Shown: positions 25,101 through 32,249 of the stretch, piece by piece | How the letters are laid out: every line of letters begins with the position of its first letter | Position numbering within the stretch: the stretch's first letter is position 1 | Assembly (NCBI GenBank): GCA_020639255.1 | Contig: JACKGZ010000003.1 | Span: 1-64,000 of the forward strand | From: Phycisphaera sp. | GTDB taxonomy: Bacteria > Planctomycetota > Phycisphaerae > Phycisphaerales > UBA1924 | Direction: 5' to 3' | Length of the DNA: 64,000 nucleotides | Position numbers and translations under genes: made by a program | Notes under the pieces: model-generated | The model's database searches: none | What the model was told of the DNA's origin: nothing | What the model saw: the letters and a program-made list of their open reading frames with translations, nothing else

Positions 25101-25332
25101 GGATCGTGCCGGCACTGTCTACGCGATCGATACCAGTTCGCTCAGGATTCTCGCGGAATTGGACGTGGAGCAGGCAGTCCTCTCCATGGAGTTTGATACG
25201 ACGGGGAACGCGTTGTACATATCGGCGATGAACCGCCCGGTTCGACGGTGGGATCTCGGGGTGTTGGCGAGATCATTCGACGAAGTGCGGCCGCGAGCGG
25301 CTATTGCGAATCGTGATCCAGTGACGCGGTGA
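22111..25332 (+). CDS. Transmembrane Ser/Thr protein kinase with anti-sigma-like zinc finger and C-terminal WD40-like propeller
   Basis: 1073 residues (GTG start). The first 50 residues contain HVTRCRAC, the HxxxCxxC motif of zinc-binding anti-sigma domains. A Hanks-type kinase follows (about 70-340): glycine loop ARGGHGVVYEAE, VAIKVL (catalytic Lys), HRDLKPSNVLVD, DFGVARR and APEQVSQAY. One helix (about 370-392) crosses the membrane. The rest (about 480-1055) is a beta-propeller with repeats such as FSPSGDELAVSTRDGRVVLL, WSPEGNRIAVGARDGTVSIL and WSSDGEGVWAAGDEGTIAF. I infer that the propeller senses outside the cytoplasm, while the kinase and zinc finger act on the neighbouring ECF sigma factor. 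The 3' end overlaps the convergent rhamnosidase gene by 32 bases. Confidence 0.9.
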   Translation: MGDSEQSCPGPELLELVATGDVGSDSQHSWVVSHVTRCRACAAFVETERFARRFGATLGGSDDPTLGNDDAPPAIAGYSIIREIARGGHGVVYEAEQSATGQRVAIKVLHSAASTSGGSRAARARFQREIQIAGTLSHQGIVRPVDSLCLTDGRDALILELVEGESLGLWARHNREPHELIGVLAQVADALEHAHQRGVIHRDLKPSNVLVDTEGRARVLDFGVARRRSAGGDTVSDRVTLTGEFTGTLAYAAPEQVSQAYAGPDVRSDVYALGVMGYEALTGRLPYEVDGSLETVIRNIVNAETPGAAESRLERDIWTVLAKAMSKEPSRRYQSAGELARDLRRAAQGEAIEARRDSRWYVVRKGVRRHRLLASVLLAVMVGLLGVAVALGIGNVRLSAALHESTIRQLRAHIQSDARARAEEILWPVAARSGIGHSTDRATELWSGSRAALEAMWAFVEMQSRSECLRVISRGEEQQATLRAFEDGTYGVLRLGGGVARLTPSGIEEGASLPSDLITSWFLPGGRFVVSRKSDGFVSFDATTGDVVGRLTLNSDTPEILGMAFSDWGICISRVGGGLELLSIPEFDVIWTGKGISGGQTVWLDPGRRCVAWLNEPGVLELTDLDEPTRSRHIGLVPGGGVWGEYAAQVLLDQRGNYAAVLLTTGAYVLDLGDPGAEAMYHRWAAARITGAMSPDGSLFATREYGSPNAIIWRTDTIEPIAILPGHATAASDLCFSVDGSRILTSDRLGVLREWATPGQGWEKSLGEPTARGLDIAIRADGRGVYVADAIGRAVFLSSDETEYVWPWIGFPATKITLSAEAGYVAIVGESEEVVVGSISDDSEISRWRGDGSWVASARFSPSGDELAVSTRDGRVVLLNSVTCEELARYEVGSGAMTSSLRWSPEGNRIAVGARDGTVSILDADRLELRSLVHVFLGQVRSIEWSSDGEGVWAAGDEGTIAFVSVTDGRVRYSDRISEHSLFAMAPHRDGHVVLVGDRAGTVYAIDTSSLRILAELDVEQAVLSMEFDTTGNALYISAMNRPVRRWDLGVLARSFDEVRPRAAIANRDPVTR

Positions 25333-28291
25333 TCGTGTAGCGTCCAGGGCCGACGGTCCATTCGTTGGAATCAATGGGGGGCCAGCCCTCAATGACAATC
25401 GAATCAGGACGAGAGGTTGGGATGATGACCGTGCAGGTTGTTCCGGTGGGAACCTCGACGCGCATCGTAATGGTGCCGCTGTCGATCTCCCAGTGTGATC
25501 CGATATGTCCGTGCTGTGTGTCGAGTCCGACAGTGGCGTGTGTGAGACCGCCGCCCGGAGTAGGGGCGATGCGGAATGATGAGTAGCCGGGCTCGACGAG
25601 TTGGATGCCGCCGATGTTCTCGACCATCCACTGGTAGACGGCTCCGAATGAGTAGTGCGCGAAGCTGTTCATGCCGACGCTCTGGAAGCCGTTGTCGGGG
25701 GTCCAGCCATCCCAGCGTTCCCAGATACTGGTGGCGCCGTGCTCGATGGTGAAGCCCCACGAGGGGTACGTGGTGTTCATGATGAGCCTGTACGCGACGT
25801 CGTTGCGGCCGATCTGCGCGAGCACGAGCATGAGGTCTTTGGTGCCGATGAAACCGGTGGAGAGGTGCCAGTCACGCTCTTCGATGAGTTCGATGAGGCG
25901 CTGGGCGGCCTGGTCGTAGCGTTTGCCTGAGACGAGGCCGTAGCGCAGGGCGAGAACGTATGCGGTCTGTGAGTCACCGTCGATGCGGCCGTTGCCGTCG
26001 ATGTAGCTGCTGTTGAATGCCTCGATGATCTCGTCGCGGAGCTTAGCGTAATTCTCGGCGTCGTCACTTTTGCCGAGGATCTTGGCCGAGTTGGCAACGA
26101 TGCGCGTGCTCTCGGCCCAGTAGGCCATGAAGATGATCTGTTTGGGCGTCGGATCCTGGACGTCGAGCCAGTCGCCGAAGGCGTGGAAGTTTGCGGGCGG
26201 GAGGCGGTCGTCCGTCGCACGGGCGGTCTGGAAGTCGACGTAGCCCTTCATGTTGTCGTACTGGCGTGCGAGGATGTCGGTGTCGCTGTACATCTCGTAG
26301 AGCGCCCACGGGACGATGGTCGCCGCGTCGGCCCACGCGGGGCCGCCATCGCCGCCGCCGTCGGCCTGGATGACGGGTGCAAACTTGGGCGGGTTGCCGT
26401 TCGCGTCTGTTGCATCGATGACATCGACGAGCCACTTGCGCATGAAGGCGTGGACGTCGCACACGAGGCCGGCGGTGCGGATGTAGACCTGCGCATCGCC
26501 CATCCAGCCGAGTCGTTCGTCGCGCTGGGGGCAATCGGTGGGGACCGAGATGAAGTTGGCGCGCTGTGTCCAGTAGACGTTGCTTGCGAGCTGGTTGAGG
26601 AGTTCGCTGCTGCAATCGAAGGAGCCGACGCGCGGTGTGAGACTGCCGATGGCGATGCCGGTGATGTCGCTGCGCATGGGCTTGCGTGGAAGGCCGGTGA
26701 ACTCGGCGTACTGGAAGCCATGGAACGTGAAGCGAGGCTCGAAGGTTTCTTCCTCGTCGCCTCTGCAGATGAAGGTGTCGGTGGCTTTGGCGAAGCGGAG
26801 ATTGTCGGTGTAGAGGGTGCCGTCGGGGTTGAGGCGTTCGCCGTGACGGACGGTGATGCATTGCCCAGTCTTTCCGAAGACAGTGAGACGAACAACGCCG
26901 GCGAAGTTCTGACCAAAGTCCGCGATATACACACCCGGCGTGGGCTCGGTGATGCTCACGGGTGTGAACTCGTGGAAGGCGTCGATGGGGACGGTTGGTG
27001 AGGGCTCAACGATTGGTCTGGACTCGGGAAGACCGACGCTGACGGGGAGCCAGTCGGAATCGTCGAAGTATGGATTGGTAGAACCAAAGTAGACATCATT
27101 GAATTTCACCCTTGAGAGGTCGCCGTCGTAGCCTTTGCCAAGGTGCGGATGGGCTACGTCATCGGGCCAATGTGAATGAATACCCGACGTCGTGGTGATG
27201 GTGTTGTCGATCGTTTCGCCCATGAACATATCGGCAGCCCGGATCGGGCCGGTGCTTCCCTTCCAATCCTTGCCAGTGGTGATTGTGGTGGTGGTGCCGT
27301 CGGTGTGAGTGAGTTCGAGAATGGCTGCGACGCGCGGACTTTTGCCGTAGTGCTCGCGCCCGTGCCCGTAGCCGAGGTAGCCCGAGTACCAGCCGTCGGC
27401 GAGTGTGATTGAGATGGCGTTGCGGCCTTTGTTGTAGTTGCCCCAGAAGAGCTCGTCGTCGTTCGAGAGGAACTCGGGGAAGGCGTCGTAGGTCCTTGAG
27501 TAGACACGTTTGTTGTAATCGGTCCATTCGCTGACGAAGCGGTCGGTGATGCGATTGCCGTTGATGTGGACGTCGGCAAAGCCGAGATCAGCGACATGTA
27601 GCGTCGCGCTCTTCACGGGCTTGTCGAGCGTGAACTCATGACGGAGGTATGCTGGTGGCTTCATGGCGAGTGCGGGCGGCAGGCGCACGCCGTCCTGCCA
27701 GGGCTGGCCTCCCCAAGACGCGATGACGAAGGCATCGGGCTCGCCTCGGCCTGCGGTCTGCCAGTCGTGGTCGTCGGCGCCGATGGTCCAGCCCTCGCCC
27801 GATGTGATGGTGTGTGTCTCACCCGATGCGAGTTTGATATCAAGGCGGAGCAGCAGGCCCGCGGGGCCCGGGTTGTCGTTGGTGACGCGGACGCGGAGCG
27901 TGTTGCGGCCCTCGTGGAGAAACGCTGAGAGGTCGTGGAGCTCGGCGTAGCGCCAGTTGCCCCCGCCTGTGATAATGTGGTCGTTTATCGCGATTTCGAA
28001 TCGATCGTCTGCGGTGATGATCAGCCTTGCGGATTCGATTGGTGTGTTGCGAGGAAGCGAGAACGCTGTTCCCAACACGCTCGGGCCCTTGGGCGACTGG
28101 TGGACATTCTTCTGGGTTGCGATCCAGTGGGCGTCTCTGAACGAAGGTGCGTCGGAGCCTTGGCGTTCGGGATGATCGTCGAGGCCGATCCAGAGATCTT
28201 CGGTCCACGCGGAAGCTGGCAATGGCTCGGGCTCGGCGTGAGCACGGGTGAATACCGCGAGGATCAGAATGAGTGCGAGTCGGCTGCGCAT
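25301..28291 (-). CDS. Alpha-L-rhamnosidase, glycoside hydrolase family 78, secreted
   Basis: 996 residues with a signal peptide (to about residue 19). N-terminal beta domains bind carbohydrate (two jelly-roll modules, about 40-380). A concanavalin-like domain follows, then the (alpha/alpha)6 barrel with the family signature TDCPQRDERLGWMGDAQVY, and later FGDWLD and TSIWERWDGWTPDNGFQS. The acidic residues in DERLGW and SIWERWD regions are the expected catalytic and binding residues. It releases terminal rhamnose from polysaccharides, consistent with algal glycan use by this group. It is alone; no other carbohydrate enzyme is nearby. Confidence 0.92.
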   Translation of the reverse strand: MRSRLALILILAVFTRAHAEPEPLPASAWTEDLWIGLDDHPERQGSDAPSFRDAHWIATQKNVHQSPKGPSVLGTAFSLPRNTPIESARLIITADDRFEIAINDHIITGGGNWRYAELHDLSAFLHEGRNTLRVRVTNDNPGPAGLLLRLDIKLASGETHTITSGEGWTIGADDHDWQTAGRGEPDAFVIASWGGQPWQDGVRLPPALAMKPPAYLRHEFTLDKPVKSATLHVADLGFADVHINGNRITDRFVSEWTDYNKRVYSRTYDAFPEFLSNDDELFWGNYNKGRNAISITLADGWYSGYLGYGHGREHYGKSPRVAAILELTHTDGTTTTITTGKDWKGSTGPIRAADMFMGETIDNTITTTSGIHSHWPDDVAHPHLGKGYDGDLSRVKFNDVYFGSTNPYFDDSDWLPVSVGLPESRPIVEPSPTVPIDAFHEFTPVSITEPTPGVYIADFGQNFAGVVRLTVFGKTGQCITVRHGERLNPDGTLYTDNLRFAKATDTFICRGDEEETFEPRFTFHGFQYAEFTGLPRKPMRSDITGIAIGSLTPRVGSFDCSSELLNQLASNVYWTQRANFISVPTDCPQRDERLGWMGDAQVYIRTAGLVCDVHAFMRKWLVDVIDATDANGNPPKFAPVIQADGGGDGGPAWADAATIVPWALYEMYSDTDILARQYDNMKGYVDFQTARATDDRLPPANFHAFGDWLDVQDPTPKQIIFMAYWAESTRIVANSAKILGKSDDAENYAKLRDEIIEAFNSSYIDGNGRIDGDSQTAYVLALRYGLVSGKRYDQAAQRLIELIEERDWHLSTGFIGTKDLMLVLAQIGRNDVAYRLIMNTTYPSWGFTIEHGATSIWERWDGWTPDNGFQSVGMNSFAHYSFGAVYQWMVENIGGIQLVEPGYSSFRIAPTPGGGLTHATVGLDTQHGHIGSHWEIDSGTITMRVEVPTGTTCTVIIPTSRPDSIVIEGWPPIDSNEWTVGPGRYTITASLDHDSQ

Positions 28292-28359
28292 CGTGTGCTC
28301 CGGCTAGATGGTGCGGAGAAGGTACACGATTCAAGCGGGGGAGGTGCGCCGACGTACGC

Positions 28360-29790
28360 TTAATGCATCGGGCCGGTGTCGCCTTCATGGCTCGGCGCGG
28401 GCTTCCAGGACATCGGGCCTTTGGCGTCGGGGTCGAGTCGGAGTTGGGTCAGCAGGCGAGTGCCGGCGCGGACACGGAGGGTGACACTGTCGGCGTTGTA
28501 CTCGCGGTCCAGGATCTCGGCGCGGGTTTCGAGTGTGTGGAGCGTTCGTGAATCGCGGAGCGGGAGCGTGAGCGTCACCTCGCGGTCTTCGCCGAGAACG
28601 GCTTCGCGTACGCGGCGGGCGAGTTCCTCCTGGCCCCGGCTTGGTTTCTCTTCGGTGCCGGGCAGCGAGGAGATGGGGAGCGACTGAGGGATCTTCTGCT
28701 GCCAGACGAGCAACTCGCGGTTGTCGCGGAGGCGGTCGACCTTGTTGAGCAGAACGAGGCGTACGGGGCGTTTCCAGTCGGGGATGTTGGCGTGGCCCGC
28801 GCCCTTGGAGAGTGCTCGCTTGTATTCGCGTTCAACCTCGTCGAAGAGCTCGTCGAGCGTGCGGATAACTTCGCTGTACTGGAGCTCGGCCGAGGGGTCC
28901 GAGACGTCGAGGACGATCAGCAGAAGGTTGGCGTGGGTGGCTTCTTCGAGCGTGGCGCGGAAGCTGGCGACGAGGTTGTGGGGCAGGTCGCGGACGAAAC
29001 CGACGGTGTCGGAGAGCATGACGTTGACGCCCTGGCCGAGGTCCCACTTGCGTGTGCGGGTCATGAGCGTCGCGAAGAGACGGTCGTCGGCGTAGGCGCC
29101 GCCCTCGGTGAGCGAATTGAAGAGCGTGCTCTTGCCGGCGTTGGTGTAGCCGACGAGGCCGACGGTGAAGCTGTCGACGTTGCGCTTCTCGACGGAGCGG
29201 GTCTTGCGGGCCTGGATGACCGAGAGCTCGCGCTTGAGGTGGCTCTTGCGTTGCTGGACGAGCCGCCGGTCGATCTCAAGCTGCTGCTCACCCGGGCCTC
29301 TGGTGCCGACGCCCCCGGGCGAGCCGCCGACGATGCGCTCGAGGTGAGTCCACATCGCGCGGAGCCTGGGGTAGGTGTACTCGAGCTGTGCGATTTCCAC
29401 CTGCAGCTTGGCTTCGTGCGTCGTGGCGCGGCTGGCGAAGATGTCGAGGATGACCTCGGAGCGGTCGAGGACCTTGCGTTCGACGGTCTTCTCGATGTTG
29501 GCGATCTGCTTCGGGCTCAGTTCGTGGTCGAAGATGACCGTCTTGGCGTTGAGCTCGGCGCAGAGCGACTTGAGCTCTTCGAGCTTGCCTGTGCCCATGT
29601 AGGAGCCGGCGACGGGACGCGCGAGCTGCTGTTCGAGCGTCCCGACGACGACCGCGCCGGCCTGTTCTGCGAGGGCGGTCAGCTCGCCGAAGGGGTCGGC
29701 TTGGTTGTAGCGGGAATCCGGGAGACGGACCGCGGCGAGCACGGCGCGTTCGGACTGGATTTTCACTTCGTTGCGGTGGCTGGTGTTCAT
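28360..29790 (-). CDS. hflX: Ribosome-associated GTPase HflX
   Basis: 476 residues. N-terminal HflX domain: GELTALAEQAGAVVVGTLEQ, the glycine-rich YMGTGKLEEL, and FDHELSPKQIANIEK. A coiled-coil linker with GGVGTRGPGEQQLEIDRR follows. G domain: G1 GYTNAGKST, G3 DTVGFVRDLP, G4 NKVD. HflX splits stalled 70S ribosomes during stress. I chose ATG 29790 because translation further upstream only reads through the intergenic repeats. A TACAAT -10 lies 15 bases before the ATG, giving a very short leader with no Shine-Dalgarno sequence. Confidence 0.94.
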   Translation of the reverse strand: MNTSHRNEVKIQSERAVLAAVRLPDSRYNQADPFGELTALAEQAGAVVVGTLEQQLARPVAGSYMGTGKLEELKSLCAELNAKTVIFDHELSPKQIANIEKTVERKVLDRSEVILDIFASRATTHEAKLQVEIAQLEYTYPRLRAMWTHLERIVGGSPGGVGTRGPGEQQLEIDRRLVQQRKSHLKRELSVIQARKTRSVEKRNVDSFTVGLVGYTNAGKSTLFNSLTEGGAYADDRLFATLMTRTRKWDLGQGVNVMLSDTVGFVRDLPHNLVASFRATLEEATHANLLLIVLDVSDPSAELQYSEVIRTLDELFDEVEREYKRALSKGAGHANIPDWKRPVRLVLLNKVDRLRDNRELLVWQQKIPQSLPISSLPGTEEKPSRGQEELARRVREAVLGEDREVTLTLPLRDSRTLHTLETRAEILDREYNADSVTLRVRAGTRLLTQLRLDPDAKGPMSWKPAPSHEGDTGPMH

Positions 29791-29805
29791 AGATAGGTTT
29801 CGAGA

Positions 29806-29917
29806 ATTGTAGGAGGCATAGGGGCATTGGGCACTAGGCATAAGGCATTGGGTTGGCAGTTCTACCCTCTGCAACATGATCGTGGTGCGAATGCCTAGTG
29901 CCTAGTGCCTCTACAAT
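29806..29917. promoter_or_regulatory. Divergent hflX/tsaD promoter region with mirrored repeats
   Basis: Two TACAAT -10 elements face outwards: minus-strand 29811-29806 and plus-strand 29912-29917. Each is preceded by copies of ATGCC/GTGCC: a perfect 12 bp inverted repeat GGCACTAGGCAT (29830-29841) and ATGCCTAGTGCC (29891-29902), an extra CTAGTGCC (29902-29909), and direct repeats GGCATTGGG at 29823 and 29844. This could bind one regulator controlling both genes. Confidence 0.55.
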
Positions 29918-29922
29918 CGCAC

Positions 29923-30990
29923 ATGCTCATCCTCGGGATCGAGAGTTCGTGCGACGAGACGGCGGCGGCGGTCGTGGAAGACGGTCGGCGGGTGCGGTCG
30001 AGCGTGGTCGCCGGGCAGCACGAGATCCACGAGGAATACGGGGGCGTCGTGCCCGAGCTTGCCAGTCGGGCGCACGCCGAACGGATCACGGGTGTCATCA
30101 CGCGGGCGATCGACGAGGCCGGCTGCGGGCTGGGCGATCTTGATGCGGTCGCGGTGGGGCATCGTCCCGGGCTGATCGGAGCGCTGCTGGTCGGGGTGTC
30201 GGCCGCCAAGGCGCTGGCGTGGTCGCTCGGCGTGCCGCTGGTGGGCGTCGACCATTTGCGGGCGCACCTGTGGGCGGGGCTGCTGGATACCGAGGTTGAA
30301 CTCGGCGACGTGTTCCCGGCGCTCGGGCTCGTGATCTCGGGTGGTCACACGGCGATGTTCCGGTGTGAATCGCCGACTCAGCTCGTAAGGCTCGGCGGGA
30401 CGATCGACGACGCGGTGGGCGAGGCGTACGACAAGGCGGCGGCGATCCTTGGGCTCGGGCACCCGGGCGGGCCGACGATCGATCGGCTCGCGCAGGAAGA
30501 GAACGCGAACGACCGGGCGGTTGAGTTGCCCGTAAGTCGGCTGGGGCGGGAGTCGCTCGACTTCTCGTTCTCGGGTTTGAAGACGGCACTGCTATACGAG
30601 GTGCGGGGTGTGCCGGGGCCGGGCGGTGTGTTCGAGCGGACGAGCGATGCGCTCAACGATGAACGCAGACGTGACCTTGCGGCGAGTTTCCAACGCGTGG
30701 CGAGCAAAGCGGTCGTGCTCAAGATGGAGCGGGCGTTGGACGCGATAGGCGATACGCCGAGGTCGATACTCGTTGGCGGAGGGGTGTCGGCGAATTCGAG
30801 GATTCGGCGTGAATCGCTCGTACTCGCAGAGAAGCACAACTTGAAATTGATACTGCCCGAGATGCGGTTCTGCGTGGACAACGCGGCGATGATCGCGGGG
30901 CTCGGGCACTACCGTCTGGCGATGGGCGAGCAGGACGATCTGACGCTTCGGGCATCACCCAGCATGAGCCCGGCCACGAGCGGCTGTTGA
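29923..30990 (+). CDS. tsaD: tRNA N6-threonylcarbamoyladenosine synthase subunit TsaD
   Basis: 355 residues. TsaD transfers the threonylcarbamoyl group to A37 of tRNAs reading ANN codons, an essential modification. Visible: N-terminal LGIESSCDETAAAV, metal-binding GVDHLRAHLWA (HxxxH), VISGGHTAM, GEAYDKAA, GLGHPGGP, FSGLKTAL and GGVSANSRIR. Start ATG 29923 lies only 5 bases after a TACAAT -10, so the mRNA may be leaderless. The downstream gene overlaps or abuts its stop. Confidence 0.95.
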   Translation: MLILGIESSCDETAAAVVEDGRRVRSSVVAGQHEIHEEYGGVVPELASRAHAERITGVITRAIDEAGCGLGDLDAVAVGHRPGLIGALLVGVSAAKALAWSLGVPLVGVDHLRAHLWAGLLDTEVELGDVFPALGLVISGGHTAMFRCESPTQLVRLGGTIDDAVGEAYDKAAAILGLGHPGGPTIDRLAQEENANDRAVELPVSRLGRESLDFSFSGLKTALLYEVRGVPGPGGVFERTSDALNDERRRDLAASFQRVASKAVVLKMERALDAIGDTPRSILVGGGVSANSRIRRESLVLAEKHNLKLILPEMRFCVDNAAMIAGLGHYRLAMGEQDDLTLRASPSMSPATSGC

Positions 30991-30992
30991 CT

Positions 30993-31538
30993 ATGCGTGC
31001 GCACCCGCTGGTGAATCCGATACTCGTGCCAGCGCCACATCCTGCGTCACTTAGTGACGACGAGCTTCTCAAATCGTGCCAACTCGGGCGGGGACGGACA
31101 TCGGGGCCGGGCGGACAGCACCGCAACAAGGTGCAGACTCTCGTCGAGCTTACGCACGCACCCACAGGACTGGATGCCCATGCGGGCGAGCGACGGAGTG
31201 CGCAGGAGAACAAGCGTGTCGCGGTTCGGCGACTTCGGACAGAGCTTGCGATCTGTGCCCGAGCGCCCGTGCCGCTGGGCGAAATCGGATCGGATGTTTG
31301 GCGATCGAGAGTCAACGACGGGAAGATCGTGTGCAACCACGATCACCGGGATTACCCAGCGATGCTCGCCGAGGCGCTGGATGTGATCCATGCATCGGGG
31401 CTTGATATGAAACGCTCGGCGGTCAGGCTCTGCTGCACGCGGAGCCAGCTGATCAAACTGGTCGCGAAAGAGCCACGGGCGCTGGCGGCACTGAACGAGG
31501 TGCGAGCCGCACGCGGGCGGCCGCCCTTGTTAGGGTGA
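30993..31538 (+). CDS. Peptide chain release factor-like (GGQ) protein
   Basis: About 181 residues with one RF-1-type catalytic domain: RGRTSGPGGQHRNKVQT holds the GGQ loop that triggers peptidyl-tRNA hydrolysis, and SAQENKRVAVRRLRTEL follows as in RF1, RF2 and ArfB. The codon-recognition domains of true release factors are absent, and instead of the basic ribosome-entry tail of ArfB there is a helical C-terminus (PAMLAEALDVI to the end). This points to a ribosome-rescue or other hydrolase role. ATG 30993 is used; a TTG overlapping the tsaD stop (TTGA, 30987) is an alternative. Cotranscribed with tsaD. Confidence 0.82.
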   Translation: MRAHPLVNPILVPAPHPASLSDDELLKSCQLGRGRTSGPGGQHRNKVQTLVELTHAPTGLDAHAGERRSAQENKRVAVRRLRTELAICARAPVPLGEIGSDVWRSRVNDGKIVCNHDHRDYPAMLAEALDVIHASGLDMKRSAVRLCCTRSQLIKLVAKEPRALAALNEVRAARGRPPLLG

Positions 31539-31540
31539 TG

Positions 31541-31577
31541 CCCCGAACGGGGTCGTGCCACTTGCAGTCCTGCACGA
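31541..31577 (+). terminator. Tandem hairpins after the tsaD/RF-like operon
   Basis: CCCC-GAAC-GGGG (31541-31552) is followed at once by TCGTGC / GCACGA (31553-31558 and 31572-31577). No clear U-run. Probably the 3' end of the operon. The GTGCCAC within it recalls the ends of repeats A and B, but the rest does not match. Confidence 0.45.
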
Positions 31578-31681
31578 CAACCGCAATTCGACACGAATGT
31601 GGGTTGAATGGAGTGAAGTTTGAGTGTCGCCTGCTCGATTGGCCTTCATGAGCTCGCTGATCTGAGCGAAGGGGCCAAGCC

Positions 31682-32209
31682 ATGTCCGAACGTCCTTATA
31701 TGACCGGCGTTGAGCAGACCTTTGGTGAGAACGAGTTGATCGTCTCTAAGACAGATCTGAAAGGCCGACTCTCGTACGTGAATTCGGTCTTTCTCCGAGT
31801 CTCGGGGTTTGAGGAACACGAGCTGCTCGGTAAGTCCCACAACATTATCCGTCACCCCGACATGCCTCGCGGTGTGTTCCGTCTGCTTTGGGAGACGATT
31901 CCCCAGGGCAAAGAGCTGTTCTGCTACGTGAACAACCGCTGCAAGAACGGTGACAACTACTGGGTCTTTGCGCACGTCACACCTTCGTTCGACGCCGGCG
32001 GAAACATCGTCGGCTATCACTCAAACCGCCGGGTGCCCAAGCCCGAGGCTCTCGAGGTGATCAAGCCCATCTACGACGAGATGCTCGCCGTCGAGCGCAA
32101 GTTCAACAACCCGAAGGAGCAGTGGCAGGCTTCGTACCCGATGCTGCTCTCGAAGCTGGAAGCGATCGGCAAGACGTACGAAGAGTTCGTGTTCGATATC
32201 TGCATGTGA
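31682..32209 (+). CDS. Aer-type PAS domain sensor protein
   Basis: 175 residues, essentially one PAS domain of the Aer/redox type: IVSKTDLKGRLSYVNSVFL, FLRVSGFEEHELLGKSHNII, RHPDMPRGVFRLLW and GDNYWVFAHVTP match the FAD-binding Aer fold closely. A short helical tail follows (YDEMLAVERKF). There is no membrane segment and no output domain. The next gene, 40 bases on, encodes a soluble chemoreceptor signalling domain, so the two together make up an Aer-like receptor in two parts. Confidence 0.88.
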   Translation: MSERPYMTGVEQTFGENELIVSKTDLKGRLSYVNSVFLRVSGFEEHELLGKSHNIIRHPDMPRGVFRLLWETIPQGKELFCYVNNRCKNGDNYWVFAHVTPSFDAGGNIVGYHSNRRVPKPEALEVIKPIYDEMLAVERKFNNPKEQWQASYPMLLSKLEAIGKTYEEFVFDICM

Positions 32210-32249
32210 GAACCAGTCCGGTCAGGCATCAGGCCCCGGTACACAGGAC

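Noticed and set aside
22111..25332. Kinase gene as the product of a recent fusion or frameshift
   Set aside because: The frame is continuous through the zinc finger, kinase, helix and propeller, with consistent codon use, so it is one natural gene.
29791..29877. Longer hflX start reading through the intergenic repeats
   Set aside because: The extra residues only translate the ATGCC/GTGCC repeats and the -10 of hflX; the family N-terminus fits ATG 29790.
31553..31577. Third copy of the structured repeat
   Set aside because: Only GTGCCAC is shared; the outer closing stem and the CCATC-GGA-GATGG hairpin are missing.
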